64,000 bases of DNA, taken from NCBI GenBank assembly GCA_016866255.1, contig VGMY01000001.1, positions 1 to 64,000 of the forward strand. The letters are read 5' to 3'. Shown piece after piece: positions 15,123-25,128 of the stretch (the stretch's first letter is position 1; every line of letters begins with the position of its first letter). This stretch comes from Bacteroidota bacterium. Its GTDB lineage: Bacteria; Bacteroidota; Bacteroidia; Flavobacteriales_D; Crocinitomicaceae. The notes beneath the pieces were generated by a model. That model saw nothing but the letters and a program-made list of their open reading frames with translations, was not told the DNA's origin and searched no databases. A program made the translations under genes and the position numbers.

Positions 15123-17599
15123 TTCTTCCGTGAAATTTTCACAGGCTCCTTGACCTTTTCTTCCAGCAGGGCAAGGTCCAGCACATTCTTCATGGTATCT
15201 ACATAGTGGATTTTTAGGTCTTTGAGGTAGCGTGCCTCAATTTCGTCAACGTCCTGCTTGTTCTTATGGCTCATAATGATTTCTTTAATGCCTGAACGTT
15301 TTGCGGCCAGGAGTTTTTCTTTAATGCCTCCAACGGGCAAAACATCGCCGCGTAAGGTAATTTCTCCGGTCATCGCCAGGTGTTTTTTAACCTTTCGTTG
15401 GGTAAATAGCGATGCAAGTGAGGTCAGCATGGTGATTCCTGCACTCGGTCCATCTTTAGGGGTTGCTCCTTCCGGAACGTGCAGGTGAACATCGTAAGCA
15501 TTAAAAACGCCCGGCGAAAGCTCAAGCCATTTGCTGTGAGACTTGAGGAAGGCTAACGCGATGGTTGCGCTTTCTTTCATGACCTCCCCAAGATTTCCCG
15601 TTAGGGTTAATTTTCCGCTTCCTTCCGAGATGGAAGACTCAATAAACAAGACATCGCCGCCCACGGAGGTCCATGCAAGTCCCGTAACCACGCCAGCAAC
15701 CTCGTTGTTCAGGCTTTTTGACGGGTTTCTTCCGGCACCCAGGTATGAAAAAATATCATTTGTGCTTACGTTGGTCGTGTATTTTTCGTCATTCGCAATC
15801 TGCTTTGCTCGCGAACGAACCAATTTGGCAATTTGTTTTTCAAGACCTCGCACTCCCGACTCGCTGGTGTAGGAAACAATCACCTGTTCCAAAGCAGCCT
15901 TGTCGATTGAAAATTGTTGCTTTGAAATACCATGTTCTTTGAGCTGTTTGGGAATAAGATGCTTTTTTCCGATCTCGATTTTTTCTTCTACGGTATATCC
16001 GTTTACCTCGATGATCTCCATTCGGTCGCGCAAGGGGCCCTGAATATCGCCTAAGCTGTTGGCGGTCGCAATGAAAAGCACCTTCGAGAGGTCGAATTCA
16101 TTTTCTACGTAGTTATCGTAAAAACCGAAATTTTGCTCCGGATCGAGGACCTCCAAAAGGGCAGAGGAAGGATCTCCGTGATGGCTTCTTCCCAATTTGT
16201 CAATTTCATCAAGCACAAATACCGGATTGGCAGATTCTGCTTTTCGTAAATTTTGCATCACCCTTCCCGGCATGGCTCCGATGTAGGTTTTACGATGACC
16301 GCGAATTTCGGCTTCGTCATGAAGCCCTCCCAAAGACATCCTAACGTATTTTCTTCCCAAGGCTTCGGCGATGGATTTTCCTAGTGAGGTTTTTCCAACT
16401 CCCGGAGGGCCGTAAAAACAAAGAATTGGAGATTTCATATTCCCCCGAATTTTGAGCACTGCGAGGTACTCTAGGATGCGTTCCTTGACTTTTTCCAGCC
16501 CGGAATGATCGCGTTCAAGGATCTTTTTTGCGCGGTTTAGGTCGAGGTTATCTTTGGTAAATTGGTTCCACGGAAGGTCAAGTAACACATCGAGAAAATT
16601 CATTTGGACCGTGTACTCGGCTCCTTGAGGATTCATGCGCTGCAATTTATCCAGCTCTTTGTAAAAGGCTTTCTGAACTTTTTCATTCCATTTCTTGCTC
16701 TCCGCTCGCTCCCGAAATTCTGCAACATCCTGGTCTTGTGGATTGTCGCCGAGCTCATCCTGAATGGTGCGCATTTGCTGGTGTAAAAAGTATTCCCGCT
16801 GTTGACGGTCTAAATCGCGTTTGACTTTATTGTGGATTTCGTTACGCATTTCCAGCATTTGTGCTTCGAGGGTCAAGTGTTCCATCACCAAAACCACCCG
16901 CTTTTTCATATCCATTTCTTCAAGCATCTCTTGTTTCTTCGCAACGTCCGCATTCATGTTGGAAGAAATAAAATTGACTAGAAAAGTAGGACTATCGATG
17001 TTACCAATGGCAAATTGTGCTTCGGAAGGGATGTTGGGGCTGTCGCGTATGATTTGAAGTGCCAAGTCTTTTACGGTACTAATCATTAGCTGAAATTCCT
17101 TATCTTTTTTATCAATAGGAGTTTCTTTCAAGATGTTGACCCTGGCTTTCATATAAGGCTCGGTTTGCAAAGGATTCAGGATTTCAAAGCGGCGTTTTCC
17201 TTGAATGATTACCGTAGAACTTCCATCGGGCATTTTCAACAAGCGCACAATTTCTGCCACCGTGCCAACATTGTTTAAATCGCTGAAATCGGGGGATTCT
17301 TGCTCCTGGTTTTTTTGAGAAACCACCCCGATGATTTTATTTCCTTTGTTGGAGTCCTGAATCAATTTTATGGATTTGTCGCGCCCAACAGTGATAGGGA
17401 TCACCACTCCCGGAAAAAGGACGTTGTTACGTAAGGGTAGAATGGGTAACTCTTCGGGGAATGCCTGTCGGTTCACGGATTCCTCTTCCTCGGCGGTAAT
17501 TAATGGTATGAATTCCGAGTCGGTATCTATGGGGGCGAAAAAGGGAAACGAGGATAAATGTTCTTCCATAAGATTATTTGTCAAATTGGCAGAAAGCAT
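15119..17599 (-). CDS. lon: ATP-dependent protease La (Lon)
   Basis: Lon degrades misfolded and regulatory proteins. The order is an N-terminal substrate-binding domain ([14 protein letters not shown]), a coiled region, an AAA+ module with GPPGVGKTS and FVLDEIDK, and the protease domain with the catalytic serine in PKDGPSAG and lysine in [12 protein letters not shown]. Length (826 or 816) is typical. The start is ATG 17599 or, equally possible, ATG 17569 before EEHLSSF. It converges with the DEAD-box gene with overlapping stops, leaving no room for a terminator between them. Confidence 0.97.
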   Translation of the reverse strand: MLSANLTNNLMEEHLSSFPFFAPIDTDSEFIPLITAEEEESVNRQAFPEELPILPLRNNVLFPGVVIPITVGRDKSIKLIQDSNKGNKIIGVVSQKNQEQESPDFSDLNNVGTVAEIVRLLKMPDGSSTVIIQGKRRFEILNPLQTEPYMKARVNILKETPIDKKDKEFQLMISTVKDLALQIIRDSPNIPSEAQFAIGNIDSPTFLVNFISSNMNADVAKKQEMLEEMDMKKRVVLVMEHLTLEAQMLEMRNEIHNKVKRDLDRQQREYFLHQQMRTIQDELGDNPQDQDVAEFRERAESKKWNEKVQKAFYKELDKLQRMNPQGAEYTVQMNFLDVLLDLPWNQFTKDNLDLNRAKKILERDHSGLEKVKERILEYLAVLKIRGNMKSPILCFYGPPGVGKTSLGKSIAEALGRKYVRMSLGGLHDEAEIRGHRKTYIGAMPGRVMQNLRKAESANPVFVLDEIDKLGRSHHGDPSSALLEVLDPEQNFGFYDNYVENEFDLSKVLFIATANSLGDIQGPLRDRMEIIEVNGYTVEEKIEIGKKHLIPKQLKEHGISKQQFSIDKAALEQVIVSYTSESGVRGLEKQIAKLVRSRAKQIANDEKYTTNVSTNDIFSYLGAGRNPSKSLNNEVAGVVTGLAWTSVGGDVLFIESSISEGSGKLTLTGNLGEVMKESATIALAFLKSHSKWLELSPGVFNAYDVHLHVPEGATPKDGPSAGITMLTSLASLFTQRKVKKHLAMTGEITLRGDVLPVGGIKEKLLAAKRSGIKEIIMSHKNKQDVDEIEARYLKDLKIHYVDTMKNVLDLALLEEKVKEPVKISRKN

Positions 17600-17727
17600 C
17601 GATGAAGTTGCGCAGTAACACGGTTCATCATTTTTTTCTGCACGTTGCTAAAGCTAGGTTCAATACTTGTGCCAATCCAAATTAGCGGAAATTTTGTCAT
17701 AGGTTACGCTTCTCTGAAGAAGTATTG

Positions 17728-17735
17728 TACTTTTG
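17728..17735 (+). promoter_or_regulatory. TACTTTTG -7 box for the PNGase F-like gene
   Basis: TACTTTTG matches TAnnTTTG exactly and lies fifteen bases before the TTG start codon at 17751, predicting a leader of about ten bases. No convincing -33 TTG/TTTG is seen at the usual spacing. Confidence 0.5.
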
Positions 17736-17750
17736 TTAAAAGATTGAACA

Positions 17751-20700
17751 TTGCGCCATTTTGCTTTCACGTGTTTCTTTATGGTGAGCATTTTCGTACT
17801 AAACGCTCAAGATACCACATGGGTTCAAACCTTCACCTTTGACTCCATCACTAACCGCCACGATCAATTTCTGTTTCCCGCCTCCTTGGATACTCTGCGC
17901 TTTGAAAAAGTGTTGATGTATTACAAGCTAAAATGCAGTCCTTTGACCACTTGGGATCAATACGATTGCGGGGAATGGGATTACCTAACTTACACCCGCG
18001 TTTTCGACCACACCGGGGATTTTGATTCTGTTAAAAGGGAGTCCGGGAAATACTTGGCTAATTTTGCTACACCGGTAATTATTCCCTACAACACAGCACA
18101 AGCAGCTGCGCAGTGGTTCCATGTCCAAGAACACGTGCAGTCGTATCGATCGGGCGAATCATTGCAAGATTTTGTGTTGAATGCTGGCAACGCCACAACC
18201 CAACTTCCCTTTCATACCCAAAGCCATGGAGGCATCTATCAATTCGTTGTAACGGCGCAAGAACTGCTAGCTGCAGGCGTTCAACCAGGCGACTTACAAT
18301 CCCTAACCCTCTTTGTGAGCAACATGGGTTTGAACGAAGGTCTTCCGTTTCCGAAAATTGCGCTTAAGGCAAGCAGCCTCGCCTCGTTAACTGCTTTAGC
18401 ATCCGGTGGTTTCACCGAGGTATACAACCGAAATATTGCGGCTGGAAGCCTACAAATGGGAGCCAATCGCTTTTTGTTTTATCAACCTTTCACCTGGGAT
18501 GGCCTCCAAAATATTATAGTTCAATGCACCTTTAACCAAGATGCACCTCTTCAAAGTCAAGCTTCTTTTGATGCAGAAAACGCTCCGACGGCAACGAGTT
18601 GGTATTTTGAGGGAAGCAATGGTGTCATGGAATTCGACGGAACCAATTATTCGATGTTGGAACTTTCCGATACCTTGATAAACGGCAATTTGACCATTGA
18701 ATTTTGGGCCAAGGGCGATGCTAACATCGGAACCAATACCACCCTCCTGGAAGCATACGATACGCTCAACAACCGAATCTTGAACATTCACATGCCGTGG
18801 AGCAATAACAACGTCTATTGGGATGCGGGCAATCAAACCGGCTACGATCGCATCAATAAACCGATGAATGCTGCAGAAATTGATAACAACTGGAACCATT
18901 GGGCCTTTGTTAAAAAGCAAAGCACCGGACAAATGTTCATCTACAAAAACGGTCATACTTGGCATTCAGGTAACAATTTGAACCGGACGGTCGGGTATAT
19001 CCATCGGTTTATGTTGGGCGCGAATCGCGATTATGGATTAAAATGGAAAGGCCAGTTAGACGAATTCCGGGTCTTTAAAACAGCGTTGGATTCTGCCACC
19101 ATTTTAGCGAACTATAAGACGAAAATCAATAATAGCCATCCAAATTACAACGCGTTGATGGTGTACTATGATTTCGATAATGAAAATTATGCCGACGACC
19201 GTTCTCCGAACGACTACAAGTTGATGTTGAGCGATGGGTTCGATCCCATTACGGGAAGCATGATCAAAAGTGCAACGCCGCTTGCAGGGATACAATCCGT
19301 GAACGAACGTCCGGTTGTTGCCTTTGGTCAAGGGATTGTGGCAGGCGCAGTACAAACGCTGAATGTTTTGGAGCAAAAGTCCATGGAACCAACGGTGATT
19401 TTTGAGATGGCTCCGGTGAACCGACACTTTGAAATCGTGAACTCCTTCCGATATACGACAGCACCATTGGTGTATGAGTTTAGTTCGACGGGTGCGGTCC
19501 AGAACACGTTAGCGGTGGTTTACGGGCAGCAACTCATCAATGACACCGTGGTGTGTTATGAGCAGCCTTATGAAATCATCAAGGACGTTGAAATCGCTCG
19601 ATACATTACTCCGTATGGAATCAATTTTGATTTAGGTCCCAACGGTTTCTCTTGGATTTACGATGTTACCGATTACCAACATTACTTGCACGGTTTAGTG
19701 GATTTAGCGGCGCATAACACGCAAGAGTTGTTGGATTTGAAATTCGCTTTCATTAAAGGAGTCCCGCCTAGGGATGTGCACAAGCGAGAACCGATTTGGG
19801 CAGATTGGCGTTCGTACAATTTCGGGCAGATGGCGAACGATGCCGTTCTTCAGAACAAACCTCTTGTCTTGTCCGACTCCTCGGAAATGTTTAAGGTAAA
19901 AACGCGTATGTCAGGACACGGGCAGGTAGGAAATTTTGCCTGTTGCGAGTGGGTTCCCAACGATCATGGAATATCCGTAAACGGGATTCCCCGCTTCAAT
20001 TGGAATATTTGGCAGGGAACAGAATGCGGCGACAATCCCAACATTGGACAGGGAGGCACTTGGCCTTACGCCCGAGAAGGGTGGTGCCCCGGTGATCGAG
20101 TGAAAGATTTTGATTTTGAGTTAACCCCTTTCGTTCAGCCAGGCGATACCGTTTCGTTGGATTACACCGTAAACTCAGTGCCCGCTGGAGACCCCGGTCA
20201 AGCGGGGGGCAACTACATTGGGGCCTTCGATTTGATTTCCTATTCTGCACCCAACTTTCAAAACGACGCTGCCATTGCTGATGTTCTAAATCCGAACAAT
20301 TGGGAATATTACAGCAAGTTCAATCCAACATGCTCTAACCCAAGAGTTGTGCTAAAAAATACCGGTTCAAATCCCCTTACTTCTTGCTTTATCCGTTGCT
20401 GGATTACCTACGGCAATGAGATTCAATTGAATTGGACTGGGAATCTTGGTTTTCTTGAGGAGCAGGTAGTAGAGATTCCTGTCAACGATTTAGGCTTTTG
20501 GATGGATTTGGATTCAACGGATACCTTTACAGCCTATGTAAGTAATGTGAACGGAGCCTTTGGCAACGACGAATACCTTCAGAACAGTGTAAAGCAGGTA
20601 AAATTTGATGCACCGGAAGTAATCAATGGACCGTTTTTCATCTGGCTCTCTACCAACAACAAGGCCATTGAAAATTCCTACAAGCTCATGGACGGAAGCG

Positions 20701-21230
20701 GAAATGTACTTTTTGAACGAGACCAGTTAACCAATCAAACGCAGTATAAGGATACCTTTGATTTATCCCCCGGTTGTTACAGCGTAATAATCGAAGATTC
20801 GGACCACGACGGCTTGTCGTTTTGGTATTCCGCTCAGGTGGAAGGAGAAACCAACGGTCAAATGCGTTTACGCTATGTCGGAGGGAGTTATATCGAGCTT
20901 TTTCCGGGCGATTTTGGCCATTACCACCGCTACGATTTTTCCGTTGGTTTTGGCGTAGGTTTGGAAGAGGCTCAACTCGACCATGAGATTGCTGTTTTTC
21001 CAAATCCAGCACAACAAGAAGCGACCGTGGAAATTTCAGGTTTTGTTGGCCATAAAGCCACCCTTCAGCTTTTCGATATCATGGGAAAACTTTGGATAGA
21101 ATCTCCGATGGAGGCTGCAGAGTCTTTTGCCAGCGTTACTTTGGATCTGAAAGGTCTACCCGTAGGGACCTATGTGGCGAAAGTGCTTACGGAAAAGCAG
21201 GTGTATGCCAAAAAAATCATCAAACAATAA
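17751..21230 (+). CDS. Secreted PNGase F-like protein with LamG domain and T9SS sorting domain
   Basis: A 1159-residue exported protein. The best start is TTG 17751, because an in-frame stop lies just upstream and ATG 17781 would cut the signal peptide short (it ends VLNAQ). Residues 23-100 resemble the first PNGase F lobe (CGEWDYLTY). A LamG/concanavalin-like domain (about 290-450, with WNHWAFVK and LDEFRVF) is followed by a second PNGase F-like lobe (about 590-850) with HGISVNG, FNWNIWQGTECG and GGTWPYAREGWCPG. The end, VFPNPAQQE...LPVGTYVAKV, is a type A T9SS domain. PNGase F releases N-glycans from glycoproteins; activity here is not shown. Confidence 0.85.
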   Translation: MRHFAFTCFFMVSIFVLNAQDTTWVQTFTFDSITNRHDQFLFPASLDTLRFEKVLMYYKLKCSPLTTWDQYDCGEWDYLTYTRVFDHTGDFDSVKRESGKYLANFATPVIIPYNTAQAAAQWFHVQEHVQSYRSGESLQDFVLNAGNATTQLPFHTQSHGGIYQFVVTAQELLAAGVQPGDLQSLTLFVSNMGLNEGLPFPKIALKASSLASLTALASGGFTEVYNRNIAAGSLQMGANRFLFYQPFTWDGLQNIIVQCTFNQDAPLQSQASFDAENAPTATSWYFEGSNGVMEFDGTNYSMLELSDTLINGNLTIEFWAKGDANIGTNTTLLEAYDTLNNRILNIHMPWSNNNVYWDAGNQTGYDRINKPMNAAEIDNNWNHWAFVKKQSTGQMFIYKNGHTWHSGNNLNRTVGYIHRFMLGANRDYGLKWKGQLDEFRVFKTALDSATILANYKTKINNSHPNYNALMVYYDFDNENYADDRSPNDYKLMLSDGFDPITGSMIKSATPLAGIQSVNERPVVAFGQGIVAGAVQTLNVLEQKSMEPTVIFEMAPVNRHFEIVNSFRYTTAPLVYEFSSTGAVQNTLAVVYGQQLINDTVVCYEQPYEIIKDVEIARYITPYGINFDLGPNGFSWIYDVTDYQHYLHGLVDLAAHNTQELLDLKFAFIKGVPPRDVHKREPIWADWRSYNFGQMANDAVLQNKPLVLSDSSEMFKVKTRMSGHGQVGNFACCEWVPNDHGISVNGIPRFNWNIWQGTECGDNPNIGQGGTWPYAREGWCPGDRVKDFDFELTPFVQPGDTVSLDYTVNSVPAGDPGQAGGNYIGAFDLISYSAPNFQNDAAIADVLNPNNWEYYSKFNPTCSNPRVVLKNTGSNPLTSCFIRCWITYGNEIQLNWTGNLGFLEEQVVEIPVNDLGFWMDLDSTDTFTAYVSNVNGAFGNDEYLQNSVKQVKFDAPEVINGPFFIWLSTNNKAIENSYKLMDGSGNVLFERDQLTNQTQYKDTFDLSPGCYSVIIEDSDHDGLSFWYSAQVEGETNGQMRLRYVGGSYIELFPGDFGHYHRYDFSVGFGVGLEEAQLDHEIAVFPNPAQQEATVEISGFVGHKATLQLFDIMGKLWIESPMEAAESFASVTLDLKGLPVGTYVAKVLTEKQVYAKKIIKQ

Positions 21231-21290
21231 CACGTAATAAGGTTTCCTTTCGACAGAAGTTGATACCTTAGTGGAGCTAGAGAGTTAGAC

Positions 21291-23624
21291 ATGAAAAAAG
21301 TACTTTTGATCGCTTATGTTCTTATCACGTCATGGTATCTTAACGCTCAACTCAACGTTGACTCGTTGTCGCACATCAATTATCAACAATTGCACGGTGC
21401 AAATTTGAACGATGTATGGGGCTATGAAGATGAATTAGGCAACGAATATGCCATCGTAGGAACGAGCAAAGGAACATCGATTGTTGACATCACCAACCCA
21501 ACATCACCGGTTGAAGTGTTTTGGTATCCTGGTTCGGAATCCATTTGGAGGGACCCCTGTGTATATGGAGACCACGCCTACATTACGACCGAAGCCAATG
21601 ACGGTTTGTTAATCATTGACTTATCGCCGCTACCGCAATCAACCAACTTACCTGTATCGGTTTACACGGGACCGGCAGGTCAAACTTGGACTTCGGCGCA
21701 TACCTGTTTTTGCGACAGCCAAGGTTTCGCCTACATCTTTGGCTCGAATCGCGGGAATGGAGGGGTTATTATGCTGAACTTAAATGCCGATCCGATGCAA
21801 CCCGTTGAAGTAGGGACCTTCGATACTTGGTACTGCCACGACGGATACGTTCGCAACGACACCATGTTCCTTGGTCATATCTACGATGGTTTCTTTAGCA
21901 TTGTGGATGTTACTTTTAAAGCCAATCCGCAACTTTTAGCGACCCAAGTGACCCCAAACCTATTCACGCACAACATTTGGCCTTCAACGATTGGGCAATA
22001 TGTATTTACAACGGATGAAGTCTCCGGGGCCTACATTGCGGTTTACGATATCTCTGATGTAAATGCCATTCATGAAGTCGAACGGATTCAAAATTCACCC
22101 GGAGCAGGCGTCATACCCCACAATACCCATGTTAATGGCGATTATCTTGTAACCAGTTATTACTCAGACGGCATTGTTATTCACGATTGCACCAACCCTC
22201 AAAATTTGGTAAAAGTTGGGGAATTTGATACCTACAACGGCCAAACGACCGGCTTTGACGGTTGTTGGGGAGTTTATCCTTTTTTCACGAGCGGTACCAT
22301 CGTTGCTGCGGATATTACCGAAGGCTTATTCATTTTAGGACCAACCTATTCCAAAGGAAGTTATTTAAGAGGAAACGTTACTGAAACCGGAACGAATCTG
22401 CCATTGAGTGGCGTACAGGTAACGTTGTTCAACAATCCGCAACCCGATAACACCAACATTTCAGGAGATTACATTACGGGAATTTATCATACGGGACAAG
22501 CGAATGTGCTATTCGAAAAAGTAGGTTATGCTCCCTACAGTACTACGGTAAATTTGGTACAAGGCCAAGAGGTGATTTTAGACGCACAGATGACTCCCTT
22601 ACCTCCTTTTAACCTACAAGTCAACGTTACCAATGCTTCTAATGGGACGCCAATATTCGATGCCAAAATTAAATTGAGCCATCCCTTAATCGATCACCCT
22701 GGAACCACGAATGCCCTCGGCGAGGAACAATTCACCCTGTTTTACCAAGAACCGTATCAAATATTTGTCGGAAAGTGGGGTTATTTGCCCTATTGTTCTA
22801 TTCAAACGATCGACTCAAACACGGGGATTATTAACCTTGTTCTTCAACCGGGATATGGCGACGATTTTGAATTGGATTTAGGTTGGAGCGTCAACAGCAC
22901 CGCCCAAACCGGAACCTGGGAGCGTGGAGTACCGAATCCAACCTCCAGCGGAAGTACTGTTCAAGGCGATGTACCCTGGGACTGCGGAAGTTCTTGCTAC
23001 GTGACCGGCAACGATGCCAACTTGCATCCGGATTTCGACGACGTGGACCAAGGGAATACCGTTTTGGTTTCTCCTCCGATGGATTTAACGAGCTTTACCA
23101 ATCCTCATTTCAATTATGCAAGAGGTTATTACAATTTTTACGGCCCGCAATTGGTGGATGATACGTTGAAAATTTTTGCGAGCAATGGAACCCAAACGGT
23201 GCTGATTGATCAGGTCTTTCCTCCTGAAGAAGCCGCTATGCAGTGGGAGTATAGAAGCGTCGCCTTAAGTGGACTTATACCCATCACCTCTGCCATGCAA
23301 ATATCGATCGTAATCTCGGATGAGGATCCCGACATTAACATTACAGAAGCTGCCATCGATGAATTTTACGTTACGAATTATTCCGTGAGCGAGCTCGTTG
23401 AAGGGCATCAGGAAATAAAGGTATTTCCAAATCCAGCCTACACAGAGGTAACCTTTACCGGTTCTTTTACGAATGAAGGATATGCGCTGTACGATGGAAT
23501 GGGAAGGAATATTCTCGAAGGAACATGTTCAGAGGATTTTCTTACCTTGAGGGTTGATGGTTTTGATAAGGGGATTTACGTACTTTACATCGGAAATTCG
23601 CGCTTGAGATTTATTAAAGATTAA
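21291..23624 (+). CDS. Choice-of-anchor B / LVIVD-repeat secreted protein with T9SS sorting domain
   Basis: A 777-residue exported protein with a signal peptide ending LNAQ. The N-terminal ~340 residues contain LVIVD-type blades (SIVDITNP, LLIIDLS, GYVRNDTMF, HNTHVNGDYL), the choice-of-anchor B propeller. Two carboxypeptidase-regulatory-like beta domains follow (about 355-520), then a jelly-roll-like segment and a type A T9SS sorting domain (VFPNPAYTEV...KGIYVLYIG). Its role outside the cell is unknown. It follows the PNGase F-like gene by 60 bases and has an imperfect -7 box, TACCTTAG, at 21264-21271. Confidence 0.85.
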   Translation: MKKVLLIAYVLITSWYLNAQLNVDSLSHINYQQLHGANLNDVWGYEDELGNEYAIVGTSKGTSIVDITNPTSPVEVFWYPGSESIWRDPCVYGDHAYITTEANDGLLIIDLSPLPQSTNLPVSVYTGPAGQTWTSAHTCFCDSQGFAYIFGSNRGNGGVIMLNLNADPMQPVEVGTFDTWYCHDGYVRNDTMFLGHIYDGFFSIVDVTFKANPQLLATQVTPNLFTHNIWPSTIGQYVFTTDEVSGAYIAVYDISDVNAIHEVERIQNSPGAGVIPHNTHVNGDYLVTSYYSDGIVIHDCTNPQNLVKVGEFDTYNGQTTGFDGCWGVYPFFTSGTIVAADITEGLFILGPTYSKGSYLRGNVTETGTNLPLSGVQVTLFNNPQPDNTNISGDYITGIYHTGQANVLFEKVGYAPYSTTVNLVQGQEVILDAQMTPLPPFNLQVNVTNASNGTPIFDAKIKLSHPLIDHPGTTNALGEEQFTLFYQEPYQIFVGKWGYLPYCSIQTIDSNTGIINLVLQPGYGDDFELDLGWSVNSTAQTGTWERGVPNPTSSGSTVQGDVPWDCGSSCYVTGNDANLHPDFDDVDQGNTVLVSPPMDLTSFTNPHFNYARGYYNFYGPQLVDDTLKIFASNGTQTVLIDQVFPPEEAAMQWEYRSVALSGLIPITSAMQISIVISDEDPDINITEAAIDEFYVTNYSVSELVEGHQEIKVFPNPAYTEVTFTGSFTNEGYALYDGMGRNILEGTCSEDFLTLRVDGFDKGIYVLYIGNSRLRFIKD

Positions 23625-23632
23625 CTAAATAT

Positions 23633-24595
23633 ATGACCGTTCTGCGCCCAAATGTTTCGCTCGTCATTCCCTTGTTGAACGAAGAAGAATCGTTGAAAGA
23701 ACTGCATCAATGGATTGTTTCGGTGCTTCAAAAAAATGCCCTCAGCTACGAACTTATTTTTATTGATGACGGGAGCAGCGATTCAAGTTGGGAGGTGATC
23801 ACTGCTCTTCGAACTTTGGATGCCAACATTCGGGGAATCAAGTTCCAAAGAAATTACGGTAAATCTGCTGCGCTTCAAACCGCCTTTCAAGAGGTACAGG
23901 GCGAAGTGGTAATCACCATGGACGCCGACTTACAAGACTCCCCTGAAGAAATTCCAGATTTATATCGCATGATCGCTGAGGAGGGCTATGATTTGGTTTC
24001 GGGTTGGAAGAAAAAGCGGCACGATCCTCTCACGAAAACCTTGCCAACGAAATTGTACAATTGGGCTGCCCGCAGAATCACAGGAATTCACCTTCACGAT
24101 TTTAATTGCGGATTGAAGGCTTATAAGCTTTCGGTTGTGAAGAGCATTGAAGTGTACGGTGATATGCACCGCTATATGCCTGCCTTGGCAAAATACGCAG
24201 GATTCAAGAAAATAGGTGAGAAAACAGTCCAACACCAATCGCGGAAATACGGGTATTCAAAGTTTGGACTGAATCGTTTCTTGCACGGTCCTTTGGACCT
24301 GATGACGGTGGCTTTCATGGGGAGGTTTGGTAAAAAGCCCATGCATTTTTTTGGCGCCCTGGGAACCTTGATGTTTTTGGTAGGTTTTGGCTTTGCGTTC
24401 TATTTGGGTGTCGATAAGTTGTTCATTCACACACGGGGCGTAAAGTTGGCTGACAGGACTGAGTTTTATGTTGCTATGATATCCATGTTGATGGGGTTGC
24501 AATTTTTCTTAACAGGATTTATCGCGGAATTGGTTGGTAGAAATTCTTCTTCTCGAAATAATTACCTCATCGAGGAAAAAAGCGGATGGGATTGA
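23633..24595 (+). CDS. Glycosyltransferase family 2, DPM1/GtrB-like
   Basis: A 320-residue membrane-anchored glycosyltransferase. The N-terminal GT-A domain begins VSLVIPLLNEEESL, then FIDDGSSDSS and the metal-binding MDADLQDSPEEI, with the NCGLKAYK acceptor-loop motif typical of polyprenyl-phosphate mannosyl/glucosyltransferases. Two membrane helices lie near 240-265 and 280-305. It probably loads a sugar onto undecaprenyl phosphate at the inner membrane for later transfer to a surface glycan. It starts nine bases after the preceding T9SS gene and overlaps the next gene by ten bases. Confidence 0.9.
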   Translation: MTVLRPNVSLVIPLLNEEESLKELHQWIVSVLQKNALSYELIFIDDGSSDSSWEVITALRTLDANIRGIKFQRNYGKSAALQTAFQEVQGEVVITMDADLQDSPEEIPDLYRMIAEEGYDLVSGWKKKRHDPLTKTLPTKLYNWAARRITGIHLHDFNCGLKAYKLSVVKSIEVYGDMHRYMPALAKYAGFKKIGEKTVQHQSRKYGYSKFGLNRFLHGPLDLMTVAFMGRFGKKPMHFFGALGTLMFLVGFGFAFYLGVDKLFIHTRGVKLADRTEFYVAMISMLMGLQFFLTGFIAELVGRNSSSRNNYLIEEKSGWD

Positions 24596-25128
24596 GTAAT
24601 TGGGGAGTCAACCAAGAATGGACCTTATTCCTGGACCGTGACGGGGTCATTAACGAACGAATTTTTGGTGGTTACGTGTTGCGATGGGAGGAATTTCATT
24701 TTTTGCCCGGCGTTATAGACGGTTTAGCCTACATTGAGGGAAAAATTGGCCGAATAATCGTCGTAACGAATCAACAATGTGTGGCCTTGGGTAAAATTTC
24801 AAGGGAAGATGTCGAGCGAATTCACGACTTGATGAGGGCGGAGATTGAAAGGCAAGGTGGAAGAGTAAACGCGGTCTATACAGCCATTGAACGAAAGGGA
24901 GATAGGTTGTCCAGAAGAAAACCCCATGCATCGATGGCGTTGGAGGCTCAGCGCGATTTTCCTGAAATTGATTTCGCTAAAAGCATTATGGTGGGGGATA
25001 CGGATACCGACCTGCAATTCGGTCAAGCCTTAGGGATGCGAACGGTTTTAATTGAAAGCGAGGAAAGGGTAACCGTTCGTGCAGATTTTCGTTGCAAATC
25101 TTTGAACACTTTTTTATCCGCGTTATGA
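24586..25128 (+). CDS. HAD-IIIA hydrolase, GmhB/HisB-phosphatase-like, without the zinc loop
   Basis: A 180-residue haloacid-dehalogenase phosphatase. Motif I is FLD17RD19GVIN, motif II VVTNQQ, then RRKP (near 105) and motif IV VGDTDTDLQ. This order fits D-glycero-D-manno-heptose-1,7-bisphosphate phosphatase and histidinol phosphatases. Those enzymes carry a Cys/His zinc loop just before the RKP; here the loop (YTAIERKGDRLSRRKP) contains no cysteine or histidine. Location among LPS-type glycosyltransferases, including a GT9, favours a heptose-phosphate role, but the substrate is uncertain. It overlaps both neighbours. Confidence 0.8.
   Translation: MGLSNWGVNQEWTLFLDRDGVINERIFGGYVLRWEEFHFLPGVIDGLAYIEGKIGRIIVVTNQQCVALGKISREDVERIHDLMRAEIERQGGRVNAVYTAIERKGDRLSRRKPHASMALEAQRDFPEIDFAKSIMVGDTDTDLQFGQALGMRTVLIESEERVTVRADFRCKSLNTFLSAL

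Noticed and set aside
17627-17640. Fourth copy of the island repeat upstream of lon (ATCATTTTTTTCT)
   Set aside because: Only 13 T-rich bases match and the flanks differ, so chance similarity is likely.
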